Positions 53,887 to 61,851 of a stretch of 64,000 nucleotides of DNA are shown here, piece after piece; the first letter of the stretch is position 1; the number at the start of each line of letters is the position of its first letter. The notes below the pieces were generated by a model. That model made no database searches, was not told the origin of the DNA, and saw only the letters and a program-made list of their open reading frames with translations. Location of the stretch: the NCBI RefSeq assembly GCF_002266465.3, contig NZ_CP029427.2, positions 1,242,501 to 1,306,500 on the forward strand, read 5' to 3'. The position numbers and the translations under genes were made by a program. The stretch is from Bradyrhizobium symbiodeficiens (lineage in GTDB: Bacteria; Pseudomonadota; Alphaproteobacteria; Rhizobiales; Xanthobacteraceae).

Positions 53887-55098
53887 ATGCTGAACACACC
53901 GACGCTCTGGACCGTGTTCGTCGCCAACTTCGTGGCGCTTGGCCTGATCTGGGCCTATGTGGCGCGGTCCTATCCGAAATTCGTCGCCGCGCGGTTCTGG
54001 ATGGCATCGTCTTTCGTCGGCGCGCTCGGGGCGACGACGGCGCTGGTCCGCCTGTTCGTCGCCTCTCCCTTGCCGCTTCTGCTCGGCGCAGCGGGTGTGA
54101 TCGCGGCGTGCTGTCTCGCCACCATGGGCATTCAACGTTTTTATGACCGGCCGGTCTCATGGCGCCTCATGACGACTACGGGAGCCCTGAGCCTTGCCGG
54201 CATCGTGGTCTTCATGGTCGGCTTCGACCACATGCAGCTGCGCATGCTCAGCTACACGCTCGGTCAGGCCCTGCCGCTGGTGCTGGCGCTGCGTCTTCTC
54301 CTGTCGCCGCCCGAGGGCCGCGTCAGCCCGGGCGCGCGGCTGTCCGCCATCGTCATCCTCACCATGATAGGGATGTTCGTCGTACGCACCGCGGGCAATT
54401 TGCTCGGTTACGATTTCTCGGCGCAGGGCGGCGGTCAGGTCCACGGCTTCCTGGTGCTGGTTCTGCTGTTCCTGTCGATGACGCTCAATTTCGGCTTCCT
54501 GCTGATGGCGATCGACCGGCTGCGGGCCGAGGTCGCCGACCTCGCGCTGCTCGACGATCTCACCGGCGTCGCCAACCGGCGGCATCTGTTGCAGCGCCTG
54601 ACCGAGGAATGCGCCCGCTCGGAGCGCAGCGGCGCGCCGTTCTCGCTGCTGGTCATCGACCTCGACGGCTTCAAGGCCATCAACGACACCCACGGCCATG
54701 CCGCCGGCGATGCCTGCCTGCAGCACTTCACCCTGATGGCGCAGACGCGGTTGCGGCCCGGCGACATGCTGGCCCGCACCGGCGGCGACGAGTTCTGCGT
54801 CGTGCTGCCGTCATCGTCCTTGCGCGAGGCCGCGACGATCGCCCGCCGCGTGCTCGAGGTCTGCCGTCAGGATGCCGAGGCCTGCACCGGCAGCGAGATC
54901 CCGATCGCGATCTCGATCGGCGTCGCGCAATGGGATCGCGGTATCGGCGAATTCCCGGATCGCCTGATGGCCAATGCCGACCACGCCCTCTATGCCGCCA
55001 AGAAGAACGGCAAGAACGATTTTGCCGTCTACGATCCGTCGCCGCCGCTTTCGCCTGAGCCGATCTGCCGGGGCGAGGCCGCGCGCAATTTCGGCTGA
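53887..55098 (+). CDS. Diguanylate cyclase with membrane N-terminus
   Basis: A 403-residue protein with about seven transmembrane helices (FVANFVALGLIWAYVA, LLLGAAGVIAACCLATMG and others, to residue 215), then a GGDEF domain. The active site is RTGGDEFCVVL. Five residues before it the I-site RPGD is intact, so c-di-GMP should inhibit it. It makes c-di-GMP, which controls motility and biofilm. I start it at MLNTPTLWTV; MVARKKTGMG 29 residues upstream is an alternative. It ends 34 bases before the amidase gene. Confidence 0.92.
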   Translation: MLNTPTLWTVFVANFVALGLIWAYVARSYPKFVAARFWMASSFVGALGATTALVRLFVASPLPLLLGAAGVIAACCLATMGIQRFYDRPVSWRLMTTTGALSLAGIVVFMVGFDHMQLRMLSYTLGQALPLVLALRLLLSPPEGRVSPGARLSAIVILTMIGMFVVRTAGNLLGYDFSAQGGGQVHGFLVLVLLFLSMTLNFGFLLMAIDRLRAEVADLALLDDLTGVANRRHLLQRLTEECARSERSGAPFSLLVIDLDGFKAINDTHGHAAGDACLQHFTLMAQTRLRPGDMLARTGGDEFCVVLPSSSLREAATIARRVLEVCRQDAEACTGSEIPIAISIGVAQWDRGIGEFPDRLMANADHALYAAKKNGKNDFAVYDPSPPLSPEPICRGEAARNFG

Positions 55099-55132
55099 GG
55101 CCATGCTAGGTTGGGTCTTTCGTTGGATCCGC

Positions 55133-55759
55133 ATGATGATTGCTCGCCTGCTCGCGGCCGTTCTCGCCGCCCTCTTTCTGATTGCGCCTGCCGCTGCCGG
55201 AGATGCCGAGCTCGCAAAGCTCGCACGTGCCTCCGGTACGCCCGACATTCCCGGCCTGAAGATGGTCTGGCTGGCGCCATGGGGGGACGTCCTGAGCGTA
55301 AGAGGTTGGCGCAACATCATCGTGCACCAGACCGAGGGGCCGGCGGGCTCGGCGCGCGGCGGCGCGGCGGAGCAGTCGAAGAACCCGACGCGGCGCGGCG
55401 TCACCGTGTGGGTCGAGACCGACGGCACGGTCTATTGGGCGGTCGCGGAAAACCTGGTGCCGACCCATGGCGACGGCGCCAACCGCAACGACAACAAGTA
55501 CATCGACAACAGCGCGACCTATCGCCGGGTCGTGCGCGACAATTCGATCGGCGTCGAGTTCGCCGGCAATTACCCTGATGTGACGACCGGTCCGACCGAC
55601 GCGCAGGTCGCGGCGTGGCGCGTGCTCGTGAAGCTGCTGCGCGCGCGCTACGACATTCCCCTCGATCACGTCTATGCCCACAACTGGATCGACTACAAGG
55701 ATTCGCGCTATTGCGAAGGCTGCTGGCTCGCGACGCTGGCGAGGATGTGGGGGGAGTGA
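55133..55759 (+). CDS. N-acetylmuramoyl-L-alanine amidase (exported)
   Basis: A 208-residue exported amidase_2 enzyme that splits the amide between muramic acid and the peptide. The signal peptide is MIARLLAAVLAALFLIAPAAAG. The zinc His is in NIIVHQTEGP; the remaining ligands are His in VYAHNWIDYK and the Asp/Cys around DSRYCEGC. ATG at 55103 (MLGWVFRW) is a second start. It follows the cyclase gene on the same strand. A gene on the opposite strand ends 10 bases after it. Confidence 0.87.
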   Translation: MMIARLLAAVLAALFLIAPAAAGDAELAKLARASGTPDIPGLKMVWLAPWGDVLSVRGWRNIIVHQTEGPAGSARGGAAEQSKNPTRRGVTVWVETDGTVYWAVAENLVPTHGDGANRNDNKYIDNSATYRRVVRDNSIGVEFAGNYPDVTTGPTDAQVAAWRVLVKLLRARYDIPLDHVYAHNWIDYKDSRYCEGCWLATLARMWGE

Positions 55760-55768
55760 CGGGAGGCG

Positions 55769-56176
55769 TCACACCGACTGCGCCATCCAGCCGAACAACC
55801 GTCGCATCAATCCCGCCCGCTGCGGCAATTCGGGTGGATCATCGACGGCGAGCACGGGTTTGAAGAAGTAATCCAGGAACACCATGTCGTTCGGCTCGGT
55901 GACGCTGAACGTCTCCTCGCCGAAGAACACGCTGTAGCTGAAGAAGAACGGCCCCATGATCGGGATCGTCGCGGTCGACGCATAGTCCTTGGAGATCACG
56001 AATTCCGACGGCTCCAGCCCATGCTCGCGCATCGCCTGTTCGACCTGCGGCAGCTTGCGCATGAACTGGGCGGAAAAACCGCCCACGGTGGATTGCAGGA
56101 TGATCGACACGGTGTGCGTCCAATCGATGCTGATCGCTCTCAATCTTGGGTCGGTTGACCGGCGAGGCGGGTTCAA
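55769..56176 (-). CDS. Uncharacterised protein (135 aa), TTG start
   Basis: A 135-residue protein with SIDWTHTVSIILQSTVGGFS, then FVISKDYASTATIPIMGPFF and FFGEETFSVTEPNDMVFLD. The centre is beta-rich. No ATG lies near the start: TTG at 56176 follows GAGGCATC, and a second TTG 33 bases further on is an alternative. The C-terminus has PPELPQRAGLMRRLFGWM. No family is recognised. It precedes a terminator shared with rpoH. Confidence 0.6.
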   Translation of the reverse strand: MNPPRRSTDPRLRAISIDWTHTVSIILQSTVGGFSAQFMRKLPQVEQAMREHGLEPSEFVISKDYASTATIPIMGPFFFSYSVFFGEETFSVTEPNDMVFLDYFFKPVLAVDDPPELPQRAGLMRRLFGWMAQSV

Positions 56177-56220
56177 GATGCCTCGCCCGCCTCTGTCCGA
56201 ACATGCTCGACATCACGCGC

Positions 56221-56248
56221 AAAAAAGCCGGCGTTGCCGCCGGCTTTT
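56221..56248. terminator. Bidirectional terminator near rpoH
   Basis: AAAAGCCGGCG-TTGC-CGCCGGCTTTT, 11-bp stem, with A and T tracts on either side. It is 45 bases beyond the rpoH stop. Confidence 0.88.
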
Positions 56249-56292
56249 CTCTTTTTTCGATCCGCCAATTTCTCTCCGCGGAAACGCCCCGC

Positions 56293-57192
56293 TTAGTGCG
56301 CGGCTTCCAGCGCGGCCTGTTCGGCCCTTGCAATCGTGCCCTTGACCGCTGACTGCACCTTCTCGAAGGCACGGACCTCGATCTGGCGGACGCGCTCGCG
56401 CGACACGCCGAACTCGGCAGCGAGGTCTTCCAGCGTCATCGGCTCATCGGCGAGGCGGCGAGCCTCGAAGATGCGGCGTTCGCGCGGATTGAGCACGCCC
56501 ATGGCGCCGTTCAGCGCGTCCCGGCGTTCGTCATATTCCTCGTGCTCGGCCAGCATGGCTTCCTGGTTGGGCGTATTGTCGACCAGCCAGTCCTGCCATT
56601 CGCCGGCTTCGCCGTCGTCGCGGATCGGTGCGTTGAGCGACGCGTCGCCACCGAGGCGGCGGTTCATGTCGATCACGTCCTGGGCCGTGACGCCGAGACG
56701 CTTGGCAATGATCTTGACTTGGTCGGGGCGCAGATCGCCCTCATCCAGCGCGTTGATCTTGCTCTTCGCCTTGCGCAGGTTGAAGAACAGCTTCTTCTGG
56801 TTCGCAGTGGTGCCCATCTTCACGAGCGACCAGGAACGCAGGATGTACTCTTGAATCGACGCCTTGATCCACCACATGGCGTATGTAGCGAGACGGAACC
56901 CCTTCTCGGGTTCGAAACGCTTCACCGCCTGCATCAGGCCGACATTGCCTTCCGAGACGACCTCGGAGATCGGCAGGCCGTAGCCGCGATAGCCCATGGC
57001 GATCTTGGCCACGAGACGGAGATGGCTGGTGACGAGTTGATGCGCCGCGTCCCGATCGTCATGCTCGCGCCAACGCTTGGCGAGCATGTATTCCTGCTGG
57101 GGTTCCAGCATCGGGAACTTGCGGATCTCGGCGAGGTAACGAGAAAGGCCGGATTCTCCATTGAGGACCGGCAAAGCAGCGGTACGGGCCAT
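56293..57192 (-). CDS. rpoH: RNA polymerase sigma factor RpoH (sigma-32)
   Basis: A 299-residue heat-shock sigma factor. Regions: 1.2 (SRYLAEIRKFPMLEPQQEYM), 2 (YATYAMWW-type core LATYAMWWIKASIQEYI), the RpoH box QKKLFFNLRKAKSK, and 4 with GVSRERVRQIEVRAFEKVQ. The start MARTAALPVL follows GGAGGGCTTCAGT, a strong site. Length is near E. coli RpoH (284). It directs chaperone and protease genes. Bradyrhizobium has several rpoH copies; which one this is cannot be said. Confidence 0.96.
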   Translation of the reverse strand: MARTAALPVLNGESGLSRYLAEIRKFPMLEPQQEYMLAKRWREHDDRDAAHQLVTSHLRLVAKIAMGYRGYGLPISEVVSEGNVGLMQAVKRFEPEKGFRLATYAMWWIKASIQEYILRSWSLVKMGTTANQKKLFFNLRKAKSKINALDEGDLRPDQVKIIAKRLGVTAQDVIDMNRRLGGDASLNAPIRDDGEAGEWQDWLVDNTPNQEAMLAEHEEYDERRDALNGAMGVLNPRERRIFEARRLADEPMTLEDLAAEFGVSRERVRQIEVRAFEKVQSAVKGTIARAEQAALEAAH

Positions 57193-57411
57193 ACTGAAGC
57201 CCTCCAAAGGTTCAGGCCCCCGATAGCGGCGGGCCAGGCAGACGACCGCTGTGTTAAAGCCGGCCGTAGCTGCGATGTTCCACGTTGGTCATTTCCAACG
57301 CAGCCGCAATATACCCCATCGGGGGGCAAAAAGGGAAGGATTGCTGACGTCACGTCCCCGTGTGGCAGCTATAACTTTTTGTAATGTAACGCTTTTCTTA
57401 AAACCCCTGCG

Positions 57412-58434
57412 TCATAGCGCCGCTTTGAGGGCGCCTTGCAAGAGAAGCAAATCCTCCGGCAAAGCCGCCTCCCAGTGGAGTAATTCTCCGGTCCTCGGGT
57501 GCTCCAATACCAGCAGATACGCATGCAAGGCCTGCCGTCCAAGCGCGGCGAGGGCGGCTTGCGACTCGGTGCCAAGCTGGTTCGCCTTCGTCTTGAAATG
57601 CGGTCCATAGACGGCATCCCCCATCAGGGGATGGCCGATATGGGCGAGATGGACGCGGATCTGGTGGGTGCGCCCGGTCTCGAGCTCGCAGGCGAGCAGC
57701 GTCGCGATCGGCTTGCCGTCGCGCCCGTTGAAACTCTCCAGGATCTCCCAGTGCGTGACGGCCTCGCGGCCGCCCTGGCGCACCGCCATCTTCTCGCGCG
57801 CATGCGGATGGCGGTCGATCGGCGCGTCGACGGTGCCGCGATGACGGCCGGGCACGCCCCAGGCAAAGGCCATGTAGCCGCGGCGCATCGCGCCGGTGCG
57901 GCCGTGATCGGCGAATTGCGCGGTCAGCGAGGCATGGGCGAGGTCGTTCTTGGCGATCACCATCAGCCCCGTCGTGTCCTTGTCGAGCCGGTGCACGATG
58001 CCGGGCCGGCGCACTCCGCCGATGCCCGACAGCGAAGCGCCGCAATGGGCGATCAGCGCGTTCACCAGCGTGCCGGTCTCGTGGCCGGCGGCAGGGTGCA
58101 CCACCAGCCCCTTCGGCTTGTTGAGAACGACGATGTCGTCGTCCTCGAACACGATATCGAGGGCGATATCCTCCCCCTTCGGCTCCGGCGGGGCCGCTTC
58201 CGGCACGTCGATTGTGATCGTATCGCCGGATGTGACGTGATAAGCGGGGTCGCGGATCGCGGAGGCCTTCAGGCTCACCGCGCCCGCCAGGATCAGGGCT
58301 TTCAGCCGCGATCGCGACAGGTCGGTGAGGTGTGCCGCCAGCACGCGGTCGAGCCGGGCCGAGCCCTCGCTGCCTTGGACGACGACCTCCAACCTTTGCG
58401 CAGAGCCAAGACCCTTAGGACCAAGACTTTCCAT
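57412..58434 (-). CDS. RluA family pseudouridine synthase (RluD-type)
   Basis: A 340-residue enzyme that makes pseudouridine in RNA. An S4 RNA-binding domain (about 20-85) has LDRVLAAHLTDLSRSRLKAL. The catalytic Asp is in VHRLDKDTTGLMVIAK, and GRTHQIRVHLAHIGHPLMGD is the C-terminal motif. It resembles RluD, which modifies 23S rRNA. Its ATG shares two bases with the ATG of the divergent gene, so the two coding regions touch with no intergenic DNA. The start at MESLGPKGLG is the first good family match. Confidence 0.92.
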   Translation of the reverse strand: MESLGPKGLGSAQRLEVVVQGSEGSARLDRVLAAHLTDLSRSRLKALILAGAVSLKASAIRDPAYHVTSGDTITIDVPEAAPPEPKGEDIALDIVFEDDDIVVLNKPKGLVVHPAAGHETGTLVNALIAHCGASLSGIGGVRRPGIVHRLDKDTTGLMVIAKNDLAHASLTAQFADHGRTGAMRRGYMAFAWGVPGRHRGTVDAPIDRHPHAREKMAVRQGGREAVTHWEILESFNGRDGKPIATLLACELETGRTHQIRVHLAHIGHPLMGDAVYGPHFKTKANQLGTESQAALAALGRQALHAYLLVLEHPRTGELLHWEAALPEDLLLLQGALKAAL

Positions 58435-58777
58435 GACGATTTCTGACACCGCTGTTCCCGAACCGAGCCCCGAGCAGGCCGCGCTGTTCGCGCGGGTGCG
58501 GCGGATGATGCTGATCGCGGGGTTGACCACGGCGCTGGCGATCTGCGCCGTGCTGATCGCGGTGGGCTACCGCCTTTTCAAGTCCGAGGGAAGGGCGGCC
58601 GAGCCGGCCGGCGACGTCACCGCCATCCTGCCGAAGGGCGCCAAAATCGTCTCGACCGGCCTCGCCGGCGACCGCCTCGTGGTTACCCTGGACGTCGGCG
58701 GCGTCATCGAGATCCGCACCTTCGACGCCCACACCCTGAAGCCGGCCGGAAAGCTGAAATTCGCCAATGAGCCCTAA
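58433..58777 (+). CDS. Single-pass membrane protein (114 aa)
   Basis: A 114-residue protein with a 30-residue polar N-terminus (MTISDTAVPEPSPEQAAL), a transmembrane helix (MLIAGLTTALAICAVLIAVGY) and a beta-rich outer part (AILPKGAKIVSTGLAGDRL, LDVGGVIEIRTFDAH). It probably has a small extracytoplasmic domain. Function unknown. The start codon overlaps that of the pseudouridine synthase gene at 58432-58435. Confidence 0.78.
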   Translation: MTISDTAVPEPSPEQAALFARVRRMMLIAGLTTALAICAVLIAVGYRLFKSEGRAAEPAGDVTAILPKGAKIVSTGLAGDRLVVTLDVGGVIEIRTFDAHTLKPAGKLKFANEP

Positions 58778-58834
58778 AAGGCCCGTCGGGGTCCTTGCGG
58801 CGGACAAATTTCGAGGCTATTGGCTAGCCATCAC

Positions 58835-58909
58835 GCTCCCTTCGTCTAGCGGTTAGGACGCGGCCCTCTCAAGGCTGAAACAGGGGTTCGATTCCCCTAG
58901 GGAGCGCCA
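58835..58909 (+). tRNA. tRNA-Glu (CTC)
   Basis: A 75-base cloverleaf with an encoded CCA. The acceptor pairs GCTCCCT with AGGGAGC, the anticodon loop is CCTCTCA giving CTC, and the T loop is TTCGATT. The discriminator is G73. Decayed accessory genes follow within 140 bases, so it is a plausible former integration site. Confidence 0.96.
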
Positions 58910-59048
58910 GCAAATTCAATAGGTTAGTCTGGTTGGAGGCGTGTACTTGACCGCCTTCTTCAAGTCATCTCACCGATAAACAGCACTGAATTCTCCTCAT
59001 CGCGGCTAACGGTGCAGTCTCCTTAGAGACTTCGCCGAAGGAGGAACA

Positions 59049-60053
59049 GTGGCCGACGAGTTGATGACTTCAGGCTCGCGAATCTCAGGTTTGAGGGTGC
59101 TCGCGGAGAGCTTGATCGACAATTGGTGGAAGGAGGTGCTGGAGAGCAAGGACCTGTTGCTTGCGGTCCGGAACGGATACCTGAACGCCTATGTCAAAGG
59201 TCAGAGCGTTTTCAAGATTGCGTTCGCGAAAGGCGGCAGCAATGGCAGCGAGCCCCGTCTTGCGATCCATTACAAGTATCTGGTGAAGCCGGAGCTTGAG
59301 AAAAAGGATCCGTATGTCTCGTTCGATGGAAAGGCGTTCGATCTCAACCCCGCCGACATCGTGAACACCGATTACCAGTCCAAGCTCACCTTGCCGCAAT
59401 TGATTAAGACGGCTGCGCGATTTGCCGGGCCTGAAAAAAGCGGGGTGCACAAGATCGCCAGGAAAGAGCCGAAGGTCGTTGATCTCGAAATTGCCTTCAC
59501 GAAGGCAGGGGAGAACGGCGATCTATCCGCGCCGCGGATGGATATCGCAGTGCTGGTCCCGGGAAAACCGGGCAAAGCCGAGTTGGTCTTTTGCGAAGCA
59601 AAATGCGCGGATAATCGCGAGCTGTGAGACCTGGAAAAGCTTCCCAAGGGAGCAAAGAGCCTTCCACTTCCGGAGCGCTCCACAGCCGTGATCGCTCAAA
59701 TCAGAAAGTATGAGCAGTTCATTCAAGCCAAGCAAACGCGGGAAAGCCTGGTTGGGGGCTACGTCAGCACCTGCAGGAATCTGATGGAGATCAGCGGTCA
59801 AAGTCGGGGCAGGCGGGTCGATGATCTCGTCAAACAGGTTACCGAGGGGAAGGTCGAGCTGTCTATTCATCCCTACGTTTACCTCCTGATCTACGATTTC
59901 GGCCAGGACGAGAAGGAGGGCCGTATCAAGAAAAAGCGGCTGGAGCTGAAAAAGGAAGGCGTCAGGACCATCGCCAAGGGCAAGCCCGAGGACTTCCAGT
60001 TGGCCAACGATATCTTGAGCGAGAATGCGAAATGGACTGGTTCGAGCGGCTGA
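59049..60053 (+). pseudogene. Nuclease-like gene split by an in-frame stop
   Basis: One reading frame runs from ATG 59049 to TGA 60053, broken only by a TGA at 59625-59627 (after codon 192). The first part has MTSGSRISGLRVLAESLIDN and, just before the break, MDIAVLVPGKPGKAELVFCEAKCAD: an Asp followed by a Glu-X-Lys pattern as in PD-(D/E)XK nucleases. The second part has IAQIRKYEQFIQAKQ and ends DILSENAKWTG. Both halves are in the same frame, so a single base change would restore about 334 residues. I infer a recently disabled gene of a mobile or defence-type region. GC is lower than in the neighbours. Confidence 0.7.
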
Positions 60054-60396
60054 CGGATTTTCGCGAGAGCAGACACGCGTGCCAGGATCAAAGTCGAGGG
60101 CCGTGAGCTCCAGTCCCTCGTCAACGGAAAGAGCTATGGCATCGGCGAACTCGAGATGGTGTCGTTGCAGTCGTTGCGTGAGCGGGCAGTTTCCCTCAGT
60201 CGTCCGGAAGGGCGCCTGAGATTGGAAGTGGTTCGCGGCGATGTCCGACAGATGCCGCGCACGCCGGTGCGTTTTTCAGGTTGCCTCCCAATTCAACCTG
60301 CTGGAGATGACCGGTCCCGCCGTGACTCCTGAGGACGGAGTCACCCGCTATCAACTGATAAGGTTTGGTCGCAAATGGAGTCAGTTCTCCGACTGA
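60032..60396 (+). pseudogene. Frameshifted remnant of the next gene
   Basis: A frame starting MDWFERLTDFRESR overlaps the end of the preceding gene by 22 bases. It then breaks into other frames: ADTRARIKVEGRELQSLVNG, VVRGDVRQMPRTP and, in a third frame, FQVASQFNLLEMTGPAVTPE. The pieces are collinear and read like parts of one protein, so at least two frameshifts have occurred and the rest of the gene is lost. I recall bacterial proteins with a TPEDGVTRYQ motif, but cannot name the function. Confidence 0.6.
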
Positions 60397-60422
60397 TAAG
60401 GAAAAGCCACAAAGCTTATCAG
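60393..60422. repeat. Inverted repeat CTGATAAG...CTTATCAG
   Basis: Eight-base arms at 60393-60400 and 60415-60422. ACTGATAAGG also occurs directly repeated at 60355-60364 and 60392-60401. The copies sit at the end of the remnant gene and could be scars of an insertion or deletion. Confidence 0.4.
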
Positions 60423-60642
60423 TTTAGGATTGGGTGCTGCGTTCGCATAATAAGCGGTTGTGGAACGGCCGCTGTCAGCGTACGAGCCGACGTCGCGGCG
60501 CCGTTCGCGGAGGTCCGCTTCTAAGCGTGGTGACCTCTCTGCGGAGGGGACACCCATCGAGATCTGGACGAGGGGCGAAGGCGCGATCGGCGTCCAGTTC
60601 GGTCCCGGCAGTGTTGGGTACCGGTTGACATTGCAACCCAGC

Positions 60643-61281
60643 TCAATTGCGCGACGAGGTCGTGCGCAGGATGGCGTGACGCTTGATCTCGGCGCCGGTC
60701 CTTGGCGCTTGGCACGTCGTAGCGACCGAGCCGAACTCGGTGCAGACCTTGCGCCGGACGCGCTCCAGCGACTGCCAGGTCGCGGCCCGCGCGACTATCA
60801 CGTCATTGTCGCGGATGTCGGCGACGACGTGCGGGGACATCGCGAGATCGGCAATGGCGAAGGTCTGCATCTGCGCTTCGGGAAACGCACGTCCCATAGC
60901 ATCGGCATCGACGACCGGCAGTCCGCTTGCCGCGGCCGCCAGGAGCGGCTGAAACGCGTTGCAGCCGCCGATTTCCACCGTCATAACGGCGCGGAAGCGC
61001 TTGCCGAGATAATCCTCCATAATTCGCAGCGGCTTGAGCGCGAAGGCCGGATCGGTCATCCGCTCCTGAAATACCAGCGGCGCTCCCATGGTTGAGAGCA
61101 CCGCGACGAGGTCATCGTCGGCAAGCTCTTCCGCATCGAGAAGCTCGACGCTCCCGCCGTCATTGTAGAAGTTCTTCATGCTGAGATACGACGAATAGGG
61201 GGATCCGCCGCCGCCCGTTCCCAATATCCAGGATCCCGTGGCGAGAAGCTCCAGCTCGTGGCTCGCGATAGGTCTCGACAC
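60643..61281 (-). pseudogene. DUF917 gene truncated at its 3' end
   Basis: A 212-residue frame begins MSRPIASHELELLATGSWIL and carries GTGGGGSPYSSYLSM and VEIGGCNAFQPLLAAAASGLPVVDADAMGRAFPEAQM, all clear DUF917 family features. Complete members have about 360 residues. After APRTGAEIKRHAILRTT the similarity stops and the frame closes, so the C-terminal half is missing. The break is near 60655, next to the decayed plus-strand genes, which looks like a deletion junction. A product, if made, is probably non-functional. Confidence 0.75.
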
Positions 61282-61382
61282 GCGTTGTACCCGCTTAACT
61301 TGCTTCTTGACGGAGCGCCGCCCGGCGGGGCGAGCGCCGTGAAGGGTGGGCAGTCAAGCCACCTTCACGGCGCCGAATGTCT

Positions 61383-61667
61383 TCACGATTTCCAGCCACC
61401 ACCGGGCAAGCGACCGTGATACGGGGTATCGCGGCAGTGTCCCCACGGACCGCGCCAGTCGCCCGGAGGGCAGCCATTCCAGCGGTAGGCATCGCGGTAT
61501 GGTCCAAAATAGCCACCCGGATATGGCCCCGTACCGAATCGGTGGCATGCGCCGCCCGGTCCGCGATACCCGTTGGGCCCGCATCCGTCGGCTGCTGCCG
61601 CGGGCTGTGTCAACATCAGCGACGAGCCCAGGGCCAGTGCGCCTAAAACGCAGATCGATTTGAGCAT
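61383..61667 (-). CDS. Small secreted Gly/Cys-rich protein (GCG_CRPN type)
   Basis: A 94-residue protein with a signal peptide (LKSICVLGALALGSSLMLTQ then PAAAA). The mature part is rich in Gly, Pro, Tyr and Trp, with Cys in DGCGPNGYRGPGGACH and GCPPGDWRGPWGHCRDT. This is the GCG_CRPN prefix-to-repeats pattern of small rhizobial exported proteins. AAAGGAG precedes the ATG. Location is outside the cell or in the periplasm; function unknown. Confidence 0.8.
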   Translation of the reverse strand: MLKSICVLGALALGSSLMLTQPAAAADGCGPNGYRGPGGACHRFGTGPYPGGYFGPYRDAYRWNGCPPGDWRGPWGHCRDTPYHGRLPGGGWKS

Positions 61668-61851
61668 TTCAATCTCCTTTTGATACTGTCCGACTCCTCT
61701 CATAATTTCCCGAAGAGGATTGGACCGACGGTCGCGATATATGCTCTCGACTTGGAGGAGCACAAATACGGCCTCGATATGCGGGTATAGGCTGAGTATA
61801 TGGGGCGAGCCGAATTCATCGTGCACGAAAGAACAATCCGGCGCACGGGCG

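Noticed and set aside
59625..59627. TGA as a selenocysteine codon
   Set aside because: No supporting hairpin was seen after the codon and the family is not a known selenoprotein; a mutation is simpler.
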